A stretch of 64,000 nucleotides of DNA from Apostichopus japonicus (GCF_037975245.1 NC_092580.1:25652501-25716500); one strand, 5' to 3'. Shown: positions 36,997 to 51,513, numbered from the stretch's first letter. Numbers and translations are program-made. Notes: generated by a model from the letters alone, not told the origin.

Positions 36997-37799
36997 ATGA
37001 ATACACATAAAATCCTATGCTTTCAAATATTTGATCCTAATGATAGCTCTAACCTACATATAGTTGCTTTCCCAGTTTCCCCCTCCAGCAACCCCCCCCC
37101 CCTCCCTTTTGCCCAACATTATGGTTCCAGATATGGGTGGAGCCTGTAAAAGTTGGACAAGATCATTTTCTACACTGATGCATTTGAGATTAAGCAGTTC
37201 ATCAATTTGGAATGACATCAAAACTTTGAAACGGTGAAAATAAGATGGTCAAAAATTAATATTAGACTGTTCAGTAATTCTCACACACATTGGGACCCTA
37301 AAAGTTGAAAAAAAAAACCTTTGACATTACATTTAATATACATCACCTTAATCTATGCTGTTGGAAATGGTAAAAAAAATCTTTCTCAAACAATAGGAGA
37401 AAGCCATAACAGTGTACATCCCTATTTTCTCTATAATATATCAAATTGTATGAATACAGCACATGCAAAAGCATATATATTCTGATTAAGGCTTTCCAAT
37501 CATCCCCACCCCTCATTCCCACTCAACTAGTGGAATGACATCAAAACATTATTTATACATAATATCACATTATTAGGGCGTTATGAGGGTCTGACCCTGT
37601 ATACGGTACCTGATTCCATAGTAACCCACACCACTTGCCCCATGCAATGATCTAGATAGAGTGATAGTGTACAAACTGTAATTTTCAGGACATATCAAAC
37701 TTTACGTAGCAGGTAGAAAAGCAAATAGACGACCAATAGGGCAGCCAAGTCAATTGGACACCCCCACCCCTCCCCTACCCTCCATCCCATTCAACAAGG
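36997..37799 (+). repeat. Monomer M44, S / ttcagt / e2
   Basis: Has tatagttgc (with M48 and M72) and ccagatatggg (with M48 only), the latter breaking a hairpin arm. Confidence 0.97.
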
Positions 37800-38607
37800 A
37801 TGAATACACATAAAATCCTATGCTTTCAAATATTTGATCCTAATGATAGCTCTAACCTACATATAGCTGCTTTTCCAGTTTCCCCCTTCAGCAATCCCCC
37901 CCGCCCCTTTTTGCCCAACATTATGGTTCCACATATGGGTGGAGCCTGTAAAAGTTGGACAAGATCATTTTCTACACTGATGTATTTGAGATTAAGCAGT
38001 TCATCAATTTGGAATGACATCAAAACTTTGAAATGGTGAAAATAAGATGGTCAAAAATTAATATTAGAATGTTCATTAAATTCTCACACACATTATGGGG
38101 ACCCTAATAGTTGGAAAAAAAAAACCTTCTACTTTACATTTAATATACATCACCTTAATCTATGCTGTTGGAAATGGTAAAAAAAATCTTTCTCAAACAA
38201 TAGGAGAAAGCCATAACAGTGTACATCCCTATTTTCTCTATGATATATCAAATTGTATGAATACAGCACATGCAACAGCATATATATTCTGATTAGGGCT
38301 TTCCAATCATCCCCACCCCTCATTCCCACTCAACTAGTGAAATGACATCAAAACATTATTTATACATAATATCACATTATTAGGGCGTTATGGAGGTCTG
38401 ACCCTGTATACGGTACCTGATTCCATAGTAACCCACACCACTTGCCACATGCAATGATCTAGATAGAGTGATAGTGTACAAACTGTAATTTTCAGGACAT
38501 ATCAAACTTTACGTAGCAGGTAGAAAAGCAAATAGACGACCAATAGGGCAGCCAAGTCAATTGGACACCCCCCACCCCTCCCCGACCCTCCATCCCATTC
38601 AACAAGG
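37800..38607 (+). repeat. Monomer M45, T class
   Basis: T unit whose poly-C is interrupted by a private G (ccgcccc near 37902). Confidence 0.97.
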
Positions 38608-39411
38608 ATGAATACACATAAAATCCTATGCTTTCAAATATTTGATCCTAATGATAGCTCTAACCTACATATAGCTGCTTTCCCAGTTTCCCCCTTCAGC
38701 AATCCCCCCCCCCCCTTTTGCCCAACATTATGGTTCCACATATGGGTGGAGCCTGTAAAAGTTGGACAAGATCATTTTCTACACTGATGCATTTGAGATT
38801 AAGCAGTTCATCAATTTGGAATGACATCAAAACTTTGAAACGGTGAAAATAAGATGGTCAAAAATTAATATTAGACTGTTCATTAATTCTCACACACATT
38901 GGGACCCTAATAGTTGAAAAAAAAAAACCCTTTGACATTACATCTAATATACATCACCTTAATCTATGCTGTTGGAAATGGTAAAAAAAATCTTTCTCAA
39001 ACAATAGGAGAAAGCCATAACAGTGTACATCCCTATTTTCTCTATAATATATCAAATTGTATGAATACAGCACATGCAACAGCATATATATTCTGATTAG
39101 GGCTTTCCAATCATCCCCACCCCTCATTCCCACTCAACTAGTGAAATGACATCAAAACATTATTTATACATAATATCACATTATTAGGGCGTTATGGAGG
39201 TCTGACCCTGTATACGGTACCTGATTCCATAGTAACCCACATCACTTGCCACATGCAATGATCTAGATAGAGTGATAGTGTACAAACTGTAATTTTCAGG
39301 ACATATCAAACTTTACGTAGCAGGTAGAAAAGCAAATAGACGACCAATAGGGCAGCAAATTCAATTGGACAACCCCCACCCCTCCCCTACCCTCCATCCC
39401 ATTCAACAAGG
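38608..39411 (+). repeat. Monomer M46, F / ccctttgac / cacatcac
   Basis: Counterpart of M42 at exactly 3224 bp, including gcagcaaattc. Confidence 0.97.
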
Positions 39412-40220
39412 ATGAATACACATAAAATCCTATGCTTTCAAATATTTGATCCTAATGATAGCTCTAACCTACATATAGCTGCTTTCCCAGTTTCCCCCTC
39501 CAGCAATCCCCCCCCCCTCCCTTTTGCCCAACATTATGGTTCCACATATGGGTGGAGCCTGTAAAAGTTGGACAAGATCATTTTCTACACTGATGCATTT
39601 GAGATTAAGCAGTTCATCAATTTGGAATGACATCAAAACTTTGAAACGGTGAAAATAAGATGGTCAAAAATTAATATTAGACTGTTCATTAATTCTCACA
39701 CACATTATGGGGACCCTAAATAGTTGAAAAAAAAAAACCGTTGACATTACATTTAATATACATCACCTTAATCTATGCTGTTGGAAATGGTAAAAAAAAT
39801 CTTTCTCAAACAATAGGAGAAAGCCATAACAGTGTACATCCCTATTTTCTCTATGATATATCAAATTGTATGAATACAGCACATGCAACAGCATATATAT
39901 TCTGATTAGGGCTTTCCAATCATCCCCACCCCTCATTCCCACTCAACTAGTGAAATGACATCAAAACATTATTTATACATAATATCACATTATTAGGGCG
40001 TTATGGAGGTCTGACCCTGTATACGGTACCTGATTCCATAGTAACCCACACCACTTGCCACATGCAATGATCTAGATAGAGTGATAGTGTACAAACTGTA
40101 ATTTTCAGGACATATCAAACTTTACGTAGCAGGTAGAAAAGCAAATAGACGACCAATAGGGCAGCCAAGTCAATTGGACACCCCCCACCCCTCCCCGACC
40201 CTCCATCCCATTCAACAAGG
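39412..40220 (+). repeat. Monomer M47, S / ccgttgac / e1
   Basis: Counterpart of M43 without its private ctatgatg change. Confidence 0.97.
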
Positions 40221-41023
40221 ATGAATACACATAAAATCCTATGCTTTCAAATATTTGATCCTAATGATAGCTCTAACCTACATATAGTTGCTTTCCCAGT
40301 TTCCCCCTCCAGCAACCCCCCCCCCCTCCCTTTTGCCCAACATTATGGTTCCAGATATGGGTGGAGCCTGTAAAAGTTGGACAAGATCATTTTCTACACT
40401 GATGCATTTGAGATTAAGCAGTTCATCAATTTGGAATGACATCAAAACTTTGAAACGGTGAAAATAAGATGGTCAAAAATTAATATTAGACTGTTCAGTA
40501 ATTCTCACACACATTGGGACCCTAAAAGTTGAAAAAAAAAACCTTTGACATTACATTTAATATACATCACCTTAATCTATGCTGTTGGAAATGGTAAAAA
40601 AAATCTTTCTCAAACAATAGGAGAAAGCCATAACAGTGTACATCCCTATTTTCTCTATAATATATCAAATTGTATGAATACAGCACATGCAAAAGCATAT
40701 ATATTCTGATTAAGGCTTTCCAATCATCCCCACCCCTCATTCCCACTCAACTAGTGGAATGACATCAAAACATTATTTATACATAATATCACATTATTAG
40801 GGCGTTATGAGGGTCTGACCCTGTATACGGTACCTGATTCCATAGTAACCCACACCACTTGCCCCATGCAATGATCTAGATAGAGTGATAGTGTACAAAC
40901 TGTAATTTTCAGGACATATCAAACTTTACGTAGCAGGTAGAAAAGCAAATAGACGACCAATAGGGCAGCCAAGTCAATTGGACACCCCCACCCCTCCCCT
41001 ACCCTCCATCCCATTCAACAAGG
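40221..41023 (+). repeat. Monomer M48, S / ttcagt / e2
   Basis: Counterpart of M44, with both tatagttgc and ccagatatggg. Confidence 0.97.
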
Positions 41024-41831
41024 ATGAATACACATAAAATCCTATGCTTTCAAATATTTGATCCTAATGATAGCTCTAACCTACATATAGCTGCTTTTCC
41101 AGTTTCCCCCTTCAGCAATCCCCCCCCCCCCTTTTTGCCCAACATTATGGTTCCACATATGGGTGGAGCCTGTAAAAGTTGGACAAGATCATTTTCTACA
41201 CTGATGTATTTGAGATTAAGCAGTTCATCAATTTGGAATGACATCAAAACTTTGAAATGGTGAAAATAAGATGGTCAAAAATTAATATTAGAATGTTCAT
41301 TAAATTCTCACACACATTATGGGGACCCTAATAGTTGGAAAAAAAAAACCTTCTACTTTACATTTAATATACATCACCTTAATCTATGCTGTTGGAAATG
41401 GTAAAAAAAATCTTTCTCAAACAATAGGAGAAAGCCATAACAGTGTACATCCCTATTTTCTCTATGATATATCAAATTGTATGAATACAGCACATGCAAC
41501 AGCATATATATTCTGATTAGGGCTTTCCAATCATCCCCACCCCTCATTCCCACTCAACTAGTGAAATGACATCAAAACATTATTTATACATAATATCACA
41601 TTATTAGGGCGTTATGGAGGTCTGACCCTGTATACGGTACCTGATTCCATAGTAACCCACACCACTTGCCACATGCAATGATCTAGATAGAGTGATAGTG
41701 TACAAACTGTAATTTTCAGGACATATCAAACTTTACGTAGCAGGTAGAAAAGCAAATAGACGACCAATAGGGCAGCCAAGTCAATTGGACACCCCCCACC
41801 CCTCCCCGACCCTCCATCCCATTCAACAAGG
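41024..41831 (+). repeat. Monomer M49, T class
   Basis: Counterpart of M45 with an uninterrupted poly-C. It closes the tetramer and opens a run of T/F dimers. Confidence 0.97.
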
Positions 41832-42641
41832 ATGAATACACATAAAATCCTATGCTTTCAAATATTTGATCCTAATGATAGCTCTAACCTACATATAGCT
41901 GCTTTCCCAGTTTCCCCCTTCAGCAATCCCCCCCCCCCCCTTTTGCCCAACATTATGGTTCCACATATGGGTGGAGCCTGTAAAAGTTGGACAAGATCAT
42001 TTTCTACACTGATGCATTTGAGATTAAGCAGTTCATCAATTTGGAATGACATCAAAACTTTGAAACGGTGAAAATAAGATGGTCAAAAATTAATATTAGA
42101 CTGTTCATTAATTCTCACACACATTATGGGGACCCTAATAGTTGAAAAAAAAAAAAAACCCTTTGACATTACATCTAATATACATCACCTTAATCTATGC
42201 TGTTGGAAATGGTAAAAAAAATCTTTCTCAAACAATAGGAGAAAGCCATAACAGTGTACATCCCTATTTTCTCTATAATATATCAAATTGTATGAATACA
42301 GCACATGCAAAAGCATATATATTCTGATTAAGGCTTTCCAATCATCCCCACCCCTCATTCCCACTCAACTAGTGGAATGACATCAAAACATTATTTATAC
42401 ATAATATCACATTATTAGGGCGTTATGAGGGTCTGACCCTGTATACGGTACCTGATTCCATAGTAACCCACACCACTTGCCCCATGCAATGATCTAGATA
42501 GAGTGATAGTGTACAAACTGTAATTTTCAGGACATATCAAACTTTACGTAGCAGGTAGAAAAGCAAATAGACGACCAATAGGGCAGCCAAGTCAATTGGA
42601 CACCCCCACCCCTCCCCTACCCTCCATCCCATTCAACAAGG
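41832..42641 (+). repeat. Monomer M50, F / attatgggg / caaaagc / e2
   Basis: F partner of the T/F dimer; long A-run. Confidence 0.97.
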
Positions 42642-43449
42642 ATGAATACACATAAAATCCTATGCTTTCAAATATTTGATCCTAATGATAGCTCTAACCT
42701 ACATATAGCTGCTTTTCCAGTTTCCCCCTTCAGCAATCCCCCCCCCCCCTTTTTGCCCAACATTATGGTTCCACATATGGGTGGAGCCTGTAAAAGTTGG
42801 ACAAGATCATTTTCTACACTGATGTATTTGAGATTAAGCAGTTCATCAATTTGGAATGACATCAAAACTTTGAAATGGTGAAAATAAGATGGTCAAAAAT
42901 TAATATTAGAATGTTCATTAAATTCTCACACACATTATGGGGACCCTAATAGTTGGAAAAAAAAAACCTTCTACTTTACATTTAATATACATCACCTTAA
43001 TCTATGCTGTTGGAAATGGTAAAAAAAATCTTTCTCAAACAATAGGAGAAAGCCATAACAGTGTACATCCCTATTTTCTCTATGATATATCAAATTGTAT
43101 GAATACAGCACATGCAACAGCATATATATTCTGATTAGGGCTTTCCAATCATCCCCACCCCTCATTCCCACTCAACTAGTGAAATGACATCAAAACATTA
43201 TTTATACATAATATCACATTATTAGGGCGTTATGGAGGTCTGACCCTGTATACGGTACCTGATTCCATAGTAACCCACACCACTTGCCACATGCAATGAT
43301 CTAGATAGAGTGATAGTGTACAAACTGTAATTTTCAGGACATATCAAACTTTACGTAGCAGGTAGAAAAGCAAATAGACGACCAATAGGGCAGCCAAGTC
43401 AATTGGACACCCCCCACCCCTCCCCGACCCTCCATCCCATTCAACAAGG
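42642..43449 (+). repeat. Monomer M51, T class
   Basis: T partner of the dimer, standard form. Confidence 0.97.
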
Positions 43450-44255
43450 ATGAATACACATAAAATCCTATGCTTTCAAATATTTGATCCTAATGATAGC
43501 TCTAACCTACATATAGCTGCTTTCCCAGTTTCCCCCTTCAGCAATCCCCCCCCCCTTTTGCCCAACATTATGGTTCCACATATGGGTGGAGCCTGTAAAA
43601 GTTGGACAAGATCATTTTCTACACTGATGCATTTGAGATTAAGCAGTTCATCAATTTGGAATGACATCAAAACTTTGAAACGGTGAAAATAAGATGGTCA
43701 AAAATTAATATTAGACTGTTCATTAATTCTCACACACATTATGGGGACCCTAATAGTTGAAAAAAAAAAAAACCCTTTGACATTACATCTAATATACATC
43801 ACCTTAATCTATGCTGTTGGAAATGGTAAAAAAAATCTTTCTCAAACAATAGGAGAAAGCCATAACAGTGTACATCCCTATTTTCTCTATAATATATCAA
43901 ATTGTATGAATACAGCACATGCAAAAGCATATATATTCTGATTAAGGCTTTCCAATCATCCCCACCCCTCATTCCCACTCAACTAGTGGAATGACATCAA
44001 AACATTATTTATACATAATATCACATTATTAGGGCGTTATGAGGGTCTGACCCTGTATACGGTACCTGATTCCATAGTAACCCACACCACTTGCCCCATG
44101 CAATGATCTAGATAGAGTGATAGTGTACAAACTGTAATTTTCAGGACATATCAAACTTTACGTAGCAGGTAGAAAAGCAAATAGACGACCAATAGGGCAG
44201 CCAAGTCAATTGGACACCCCCACCCCTCCCCTACCCTCCATCCCATTCAACAAGG
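43450..44255 (+). repeat. Monomer M52, F / attatgggg / caaaagc / e2
   Basis: Near-identical to M50 apart from homopolymer length. Confidence 0.97.
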
Positions 44256-45062
44256 ATGAATACACATAAAATCCTATGCTTTCAAATATTTGATCCTAAT
44301 GATAGCTCTAACCTACATATAGCTGCTTTTCCAGTTTCCCCCTTCAGCAATCCCCCCCCCCCTTTTTGCCCAACATTATGGTTCCACATATGGGTGGAGC
44401 CTGTAAAAGTTGGACAAGATCATTTTCTACACTGATGTATTTGAGATTAAGCAGTTCATCAATTTGGAATGACATCAAAACTTTGAAATGGTGAAAATAA
44501 GATGGTCAAAAATTAATATTAGAATGTTCATTAAATTCTCACACACATTATGGGGACCCTAATAGTTGGAAAAAAAAAACCTTCTACTTTACATTTAATA
44601 TACATCACCTTAATCTATGCTGTTGGAAATGGTAAAAAAAATCTTTCTCAAACAATAGGAGAAAGCCATAACAGTGTACATCCCTATTTTCTCTATGATA
44701 TATCAAATTGTATGAATACAGCACATGCAACAGCATATATATTCTGATTAGGGCTTTCCAATCATCCCCACCCCTCATTCCCACTCAACTAGTGAAATGA
44801 CATCAAAACATTATTTATACATAATATCACATTATTAGGGCGTTATGGAGGTCTGACCCTGTATACGGTACCTGATTCCATAGTAACCCACACCACTTGC
44901 CACATGCAATGATCTAGATAGAGTGATAGTGTACAAACTGTAATTTTCAGGACATATCAAACTTTACGTAGCAGGTAGAAAAGCAAATAGACGACCAATA
45001 GGGCAGCCAAGTCAATTGGACACCCCCCACCCCTCCCCGACCCTCCATCCCATTCAACAAGG
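44256..45062 (+). repeat. Monomer M53, T class
   Basis: Standard T unit. Confidence 0.97.
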
Positions 45063-45866
45063 ATGAATACACATAAAATCCTATGCTTTCAAATATTTGA
45101 TCCTAATGATAGCTCTAACCTACATATAGCTGCTTTCCCAGTTTCCCCCTTCAGCAATCCCCCCCCCCTTTTGCCCAACATTATGGTTCCACATATTGGG
45201 TGGAGCCTGTAAAAGTTGGACAAGATCATTTTCTACACTGATGCATTTGAGATTAAGCAGTTCATCAATTTGGAATGACATCAAAACTTTGAAACGGTGA
45301 AAATAAGATGGTCAAAAATTAATATTAGACTGTTCATTAATTCTCACACACATTGGGACCCTAATAGTTGAAAAAAAAAAAACCCTTTGACATTACATCT
45401 AATATACATCACCTTAATCTATGCTGTTGGAAATGGTAAAAAAAATCTTTCTCAAACAATAGGAGAAAGCCATAACAGTGTACATCCCTATTTTCTCTAT
45501 AATATATCAAATTGTATGAATACAGCACATGCAACAGCATATATATTCTGATTAGGGCTTTCCAATCATCCCCACACCCTCATTCCCACTCAACTAGTGA
45601 AATGACATCAAAACATTATTTATACATAATATCACATTATTAGGGCGTTATGGAGGTCTGACCCTGTATACGGTACCTGATTCCATAGTAACCCACATCA
45701 CTTGCCACATGCAATGATCTAGATAGAGTGATAGTGTACAAACTGTAATTTTCAGGACATATCAAACTTTACGTAGCAGGTAGAAAAGCAAATAGACGAC
45801 CAATAGGGCAGCCAAGTCAATTGGACACCCCCACCCCTCCCCTACCCTCCATCCCATTCAACAAGG
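45063..45866 (+). repeat. Monomer M54, F / ccctttgac / cacatcac
   Basis: Counterpart of M18. Private acatattggg and cacaccctc, each a one-base insertion. Ends cccctacc where M18 ends ccccgacc. Confidence 0.97.
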
Positions 45867-46679
45867 ATGAATACACATAAAATCCTATGCTTTCAAATAT
45901 TTGATCCTAATGATAGCTCTAACCTACATATAGCTGCTTTTCCAGTTTCCCCCTTCAGCAATCCCCCCCCCCCCCTTTTTGCCCAACATTATGGTTCCAC
46001 ATATGGGTGGAGCCTGTAAAGTTGGACAAGATCATTTTCTACACTGATGTATTTGAGATTAAGCAGTTCATCAATTTGGAATGACATCAAAACTTTGAAA
46101 TGGTGAAAATAAGATGGTCAAAAATTAATATTAGAATGTTCATTAAATTCTCACACACATTATGGGGACCCTAATAGTTGGAAAAAAAAAAACCTTCTAC
46201 TTTACATTTAATATACATCACCTTAATCTATGCTGTTGGAAATGGTAAAAAAAATCTTTCTCAAACAATAGGAGAAAGCCATAACAGTGTACATCCCTAT
46301 TTTCTCTATGATATATCAAATTGTATGAATACAGCACATGCAACAGCATATATATTCTGATTAGGGGCTTTCCAATCATCCCCCGACCCCTCATTCCCAC
46401 TCAACTAGTGAAATGACATCAAAACATTATTTATACATAATATCACATTATTAGGGCGTTATGGAGGTCTGACCCTGTATACGGTACCTGATTCCATAGT
46501 AACCCACACCACTTGCCACATGCAATGATCTAGATAGAGTGATAGTGTACAAACTGTAATTTTCAGGACATATCAAACTTTACGTAGCAGGTAGAAAAGC
46601 AAATAGACGACCAATAGGGCAGCCAAGTCCAATTGGACACCCCCCACCCCTCCCCGACCCTCCATCCCATTCAACAAGG
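45867..46679 (+). repeat. Monomer M55, T class with private indels
   Basis: Four private indels: gtaaagttgg, gattaggggc, ccccgacccctc and agtccaattgg. This cluster is unusual for a T unit and could be sequencing error. Confidence 0.97.
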
Positions 46680-47488
46680 ATGAATACACATAAAATCCTA
46701 TGCTTTCAAATATTTGATCCTAATGATAGCTCTAACCTACATATAGCTGCTTTCCCAGTTTCCCCCTTCAGCAATCCCCCCCCCCTTTTGCCCAACATTA
46801 TGGTTCCACATATGGGTGGAGCCTGTAAAAGTTGGACAAGATCATTTTCTACACTGATGCATTTGAGATTAAGCAGTTCATCAATTTGGAATGACATCAA
46901 AACTTTGAAACGGTGAAAATAAGATGGTCAAAAATTAATATTAGACTGTTCATTAATTCTCACACACATTATGGGGACCCTAATAGTTGAAAAAAAAAAA
47001 AAACCCTTTGACATTACATCTAATATACATCACCTTAATCTATGCTGTTGGAAATGGTAAAAAAAATCTTTCTCAAACAATAGGAGAAAGCCATAACAGT
47101 GTACATCCCCTATTTTCTCTATAATATATCAAATTGTATGAATACAGCACATGCAACAGCATATATATTCTGATTAGGGCTTTCCAATCATCCCCACCCC
47201 TCATTCCCACTCAACTAGTGAAATGACATCAAAACATTATTTATACATAATATCACATTATTAGGGCGTTATGGAGGTCTGACCCTGTATACGGTACCTG
47301 ATTCCATAGTAACCCACACCACTTGCCACATGCAATGATCTAGATAGAGTGATAGTGTACAAACTGTAATTTTCAGGACATATCAAACTTTACGTAGCAG
47401 GTAGAAAAGCAAATAGACGACCAATAGGGCAGCCAAGTCAATTGGACACCCCCCACCCCTCCCCGACCCTCCATCCCATTCAACAAGG
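46680..47488 (+). repeat. Monomer M56, F / ccctttgac / e1
   Basis: Counterpart of M20. Private extra C in atcccctatt. Confidence 0.97.
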
Positions 47489-48286
47489 ATGAATACACAT
47501 AAAATCCTATGCTTTCAAATATTTGATCCTAATGATAGCTCTAACCTACATATAGCTGCTTTCCCAGTTTCCCCCTTCAGCAATCCCCCCCCCCCCTTTT
47601 GCCCAACATTATGGTTCCACATATGGGTGGAGCCTGTAAAAGTTGGACAAGATCATTTTCTACACTGATGCATTTGAGATTAAGCAGTTCATCAATTTGG
47701 AATGACATCAAAACTTTGAAACAGTGAAAATAAGATGGTCAAAAATTAATATTAGGATTCTCACACACATTATGGGGACCCTAAATAGTTGAAAAAAAAA
47801 AAACCGTTGACATTACATTTAATATACATCACCTTAATCTATGCTGTTGGAAATGGTAAAAAAAATCTTTCTCAAACAATAGGAGAAAGCCATAACAGTG
47901 TACATCCCTATTTTCTCTATGATATATCAAATTGTATGAATACAGCACATGCAACAGCATATATATTCTGATTAGGGCTTTCCAATCATCCCCACCCCTC
48001 ATTCCCACTCAACTAGTGAAATGACATCAAAACATTATTTATACATAATATCACATTATTAGGGCGTTATGGAGGTCTGACCCTGTATACGGTACCTGAT
48101 TCCATAGTAACCCACACCACTTGCCACATGCAATGATCTAGATAGAGTGATAGTGTACAAACTGTAATTTTCAGGACATATCAAACTTTACGTAGCAGGT
48201 AGAAAAGCAAATAGACGACCAATAGGGCAGCCAAGTCAATTGGACACCCCCCACCCCTCCCCGACCCTCCATCCCATTCAACAAGG
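47489..48286 (+). repeat. Monomer M57, F / ccgttgac, 798 bp
   Basis: Counterpart of M21. About ten bases are missing near 47755 (attaggattctc in place of attagactgttcattaattctc), and it has gaaacagtg. Confidence 0.97.
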
Positions 48287-49090
48287 ATGAATACACATAA
48301 AATCCTATGCTTTCAAATATTTGATCCTAATGATAGCTCTAACCTACATATAGCTGCTTTCCCAGTTTCCCCCTCCAGCAACCCCCCCCCCCTCCCCTTT
48401 TGCCCAACATTATGGTTCCACATATGGGTGGAGCCTGTAAAAGTTGGACAAGATCATTTTCTACACTGATGCATTTGAGATTAAGCAGTTCATCAATTTG
48501 GAATGACATCAAAACTTTGAAACGGTGAAAATAAGATGGTCAAAAATTAATATTAGACTGTTCAGTAATTCTCACACACATTGGGACCCTAAAAGTTGAA
48601 AAAAAAAACCTTTGACATTACATTTAATATACATCACCTTAATCTATGCTGTTGGAAATGGTAAAAAAAATCTTTCTCAAACAATAGGAGAAAGCCATAA
48701 CAGTGTACATCCCTATTTTCTCTATAATATATCAAATTGTATGAATACAGCACATGCAAAAGCATATATATTCTGATTAAGGCTTTCCAATCATCCCCAC
48801 CCCTCATTCCCACTCAACTAGTGGAATGACATCAAAACATTATTTATACATAATATCACATTATTAGGGCGTTATGAGGGTCTGACCCTGTATACGGTAC
48901 CTGATTCCATAGTAACCCACACCACTTGCCCCATGCAATGATCTAGATAGAGTGATAGTGTACAAACTGTAATTTTCAGGACATATCAAACTTTACGTAG
49001 CAGGTAGAAAAGCAAATAGACGACCAATAGGGCAGCCAAGTCAATTGGACACCCCCACCCCTCCCCTACCCTCCATCCCATTCAACAAGG
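48287..49090 (+). repeat. Monomer M58, S / ttcagt / e2
   Basis: Shares the tcccc after poly-C with M22. First unit of the second six-unit block. Confidence 0.97.
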
Positions 49091-49897
49091 ATGAATACAC
49101 ATAAAATCCTATGCTTTCAAATATTTGATCCTAATGATAGCTCTAACCTACATATAGCTGCTTTTCCAGTTTCCCCCTTCAGCAATCCCCCCCCCCCTTT
49201 TTGCCCAACATTATGGTTCCACATATGGGTGGAGCCTGTAAAAGTTGGACAAGATCATTTTCTACACTGATGTATTTGAGATTAAGCAGTTCATCAATTT
49301 GGAATGACATCAAAACTTTGAAATGGTGAAAATAAGATGGTCAAAAATTAATATTAGAATGTTCATTAAATTCTCACACACATTATGGGGACCCTAATAG
49401 TTGGAAAAAAAAAACCTTCTACTTTACATTTAATATACATCACCTTAATCTATGCTGTTGGAAATGGTAAAAAAAATCTTTCTCAAACAATAGGAGAAAG
49501 CCATAACAGTGTACATCCCTATTTTCTCTATGATATATCAAATTGTATGAATACAGCACATGCAACAGCATATATATTCTGATTAGGGCTTTCCAATCAT
49601 CCCCACCCCTCATTCCCACTCAACTAGTGAAATGACATCAAAACATTATTTATACATAATATCACATTATTAGGGCGTTATGGAGGTCTGACCCTGTATA
49701 CGGTACCTGATTCCATAGTAACCCACACCACTTGCCACATGCAATGATCTAGATAGAGTGATAGTGTACAAACTGTAATTTTCAGGACATATCAAACTTT
49801 ACGTAGCAGGTAGAAAAGCAAATAGACGACCAATAGGGCAGCCAAGTCAATTGGACACCCCCCACCCCTCCCCGACCCTCCATCCCATTCAACAAGG
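49091..49897 (+). repeat. Monomer M59, T class
   Basis: Standard T unit. Confidence 0.97.
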
Positions 49898-50705
49898 ATG
49901 AATACACATAAAATCCTATGCTTTCAAATATTTGATCCTAATGATAGCTCTAACCTACATATAGCTGCTTTCCCAGTTTCCCCCTTCAGCAATCCCCCCC
50001 CCCCCTTTTGCCCAACATTATGGTTCCACATATGGGTGGAGCCTGTAAAAGTTGGACAAGATCATTTTCTACACTGATGCATTTGAGATTAAGCAGTTCA
50101 TCAATTTGGAATGACATCAAAACTTTGAAACGGTGAAAATAAGATGGTCAAAAATTAATATTAGACTGTTCATTAATTCTCACACACATTATGGGGACCC
50201 TAATAGTTGAAAAAAAAAAAAACCCTTTGACATTACATCTAATATACATCACCTTAATCTATGCTGTTGGAAATGGTAAAAAAAATCTTTCTCAAACAAT
50301 AGGAGAAAGCCATAACAGTGTACATCCCTATTTTCTCTATAATATATCAAATTGTATGAATACAGCACATGCAAAAGCATATATATTCTGATTAAGGCTT
50401 TCCAATCATCCCCACCCCTCATTCCCACTCAACTAGTGGAATGACATCAAAACATTATTTATACATAATATCACATTATTAGGGCGTTATGAGGGTCTGA
50501 CCCTGTATACGGTACCTGATTCCATAGTAACCCACACCACTTGCCCCATGCAATGATCTAGATAGAGTGATAGTGTACAAACTGTAATTTTCAGGACATA
50601 TCAAACTTTACGTAGCAGGTAGAAAAGCAAATAGACGACCAATAGGGCAGCCAAGTCAATTGGACACCCCCACCCCTCCCCTACCCTCCATCCCATTCAA
50701 CAAGG
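49898..50705 (+). repeat. Monomer M60, F / attatgggg / caaaagc / e2
   Basis: Counterpart of M24 and M74 with an uninterrupted A-run. Confidence 0.97.
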
Positions 50706-51513
50706 ATGAATACACATAAAATCCTATGCTTTCAAATATTTGATCCTAATGATAGCTCTAACCTACATATAGCTGCTTTTCCAGTTTCCCCCTTCAGCAA
50801 TCCCCCCCCCCCCTTTTTGCCCAACATTATGGTTCCACATATGGGTGGAGCCTGTAAAAGTTGGACAAGATCATTTTCTACACTGATGTATTTGAGATTA
50901 AGCAGTTCATCAATTTGGAATGACATCAAAACTTTGAAATGGTGAAAATAAGATGGTCAAAAATTAATATTAGAATGTTCATTAAATTCTCACACACATT
51001 ATGGGGACCCTAATAGTTGGAAAAAAAAAACCTTCTACTTTACATTTAATATACATCACCTTAATCTATGCTGTTGGAAATGGTAAAAAAAATCTTTCTC
51101 AAACAATAGGAGAAAGCCATAACAGTGTACATCCCTATTTTCTCTATGATATATCAAATTGTATGAATACAGCACATGCAACAGCATATATATTCTGATT
51201 AGGGCTTTCCAATCATCCCCACCCCTCATTCCCACTCAACTAGTGAAATGACATCAAAACATTATTTATACATAATATCACATTATTAGGGCGTTATGGA
51301 GGTCTGACCCTGTATACGGTACCTGATTCCATAGTAACCCACACCACTTGCCACATGCAATGATCTAGATAGAGTGATAGTGTACAAACTGTAATTTTCA
51401 GGACATATCAAACTTTACGTAGCAGGTAGAAAAGCAAATAGACGACCAATAGGGCAGCCAAGTCAATTGGACACCCCCCACCCCTCCCCGACCCTCCATC
51501 CCATTCAACAAGG
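50706..51513 (+). repeat. Monomer M61, T class
   Basis: Standard T unit. Confidence 0.97.

Larger units (their letters stand above)
32153..38607 (+). repeat. 8-unit block, copy 1 (M38-M45)
   Basis: Matches M66-M73 at an offset of 22584-22589 bp, including the rare tacatgcatccc (M41, M69), gcagcaaattc (M42, M70) and tatagttgc (M44, M72) markers. Confidence 0.9.
35384..38607 (+). repeat. Higher-order tetramer, copy 1 (M42-M45)
   Basis: Order F/cacatcac, S/ccgttgac, S/ttcagt, T. The next four units repeat it at exactly 3224 bp. The rare markers gcagcaaattc, tatagttgc and ccagatatggg are present in both copies. Differences seen by eye are ctatgatg in M43 and ccgcccc in M45. Confidence 0.93.
38608..41831 (+). 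repeat. Higher-order tetramer, copy 2 (M46-M49)
   Basis: Same order and same length as copy 1. After its T unit the array changes to F/caaaagc (M50), so the duplication ends here. A third, more distant copy lies at 57968-61193. Confidence 0.93.
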
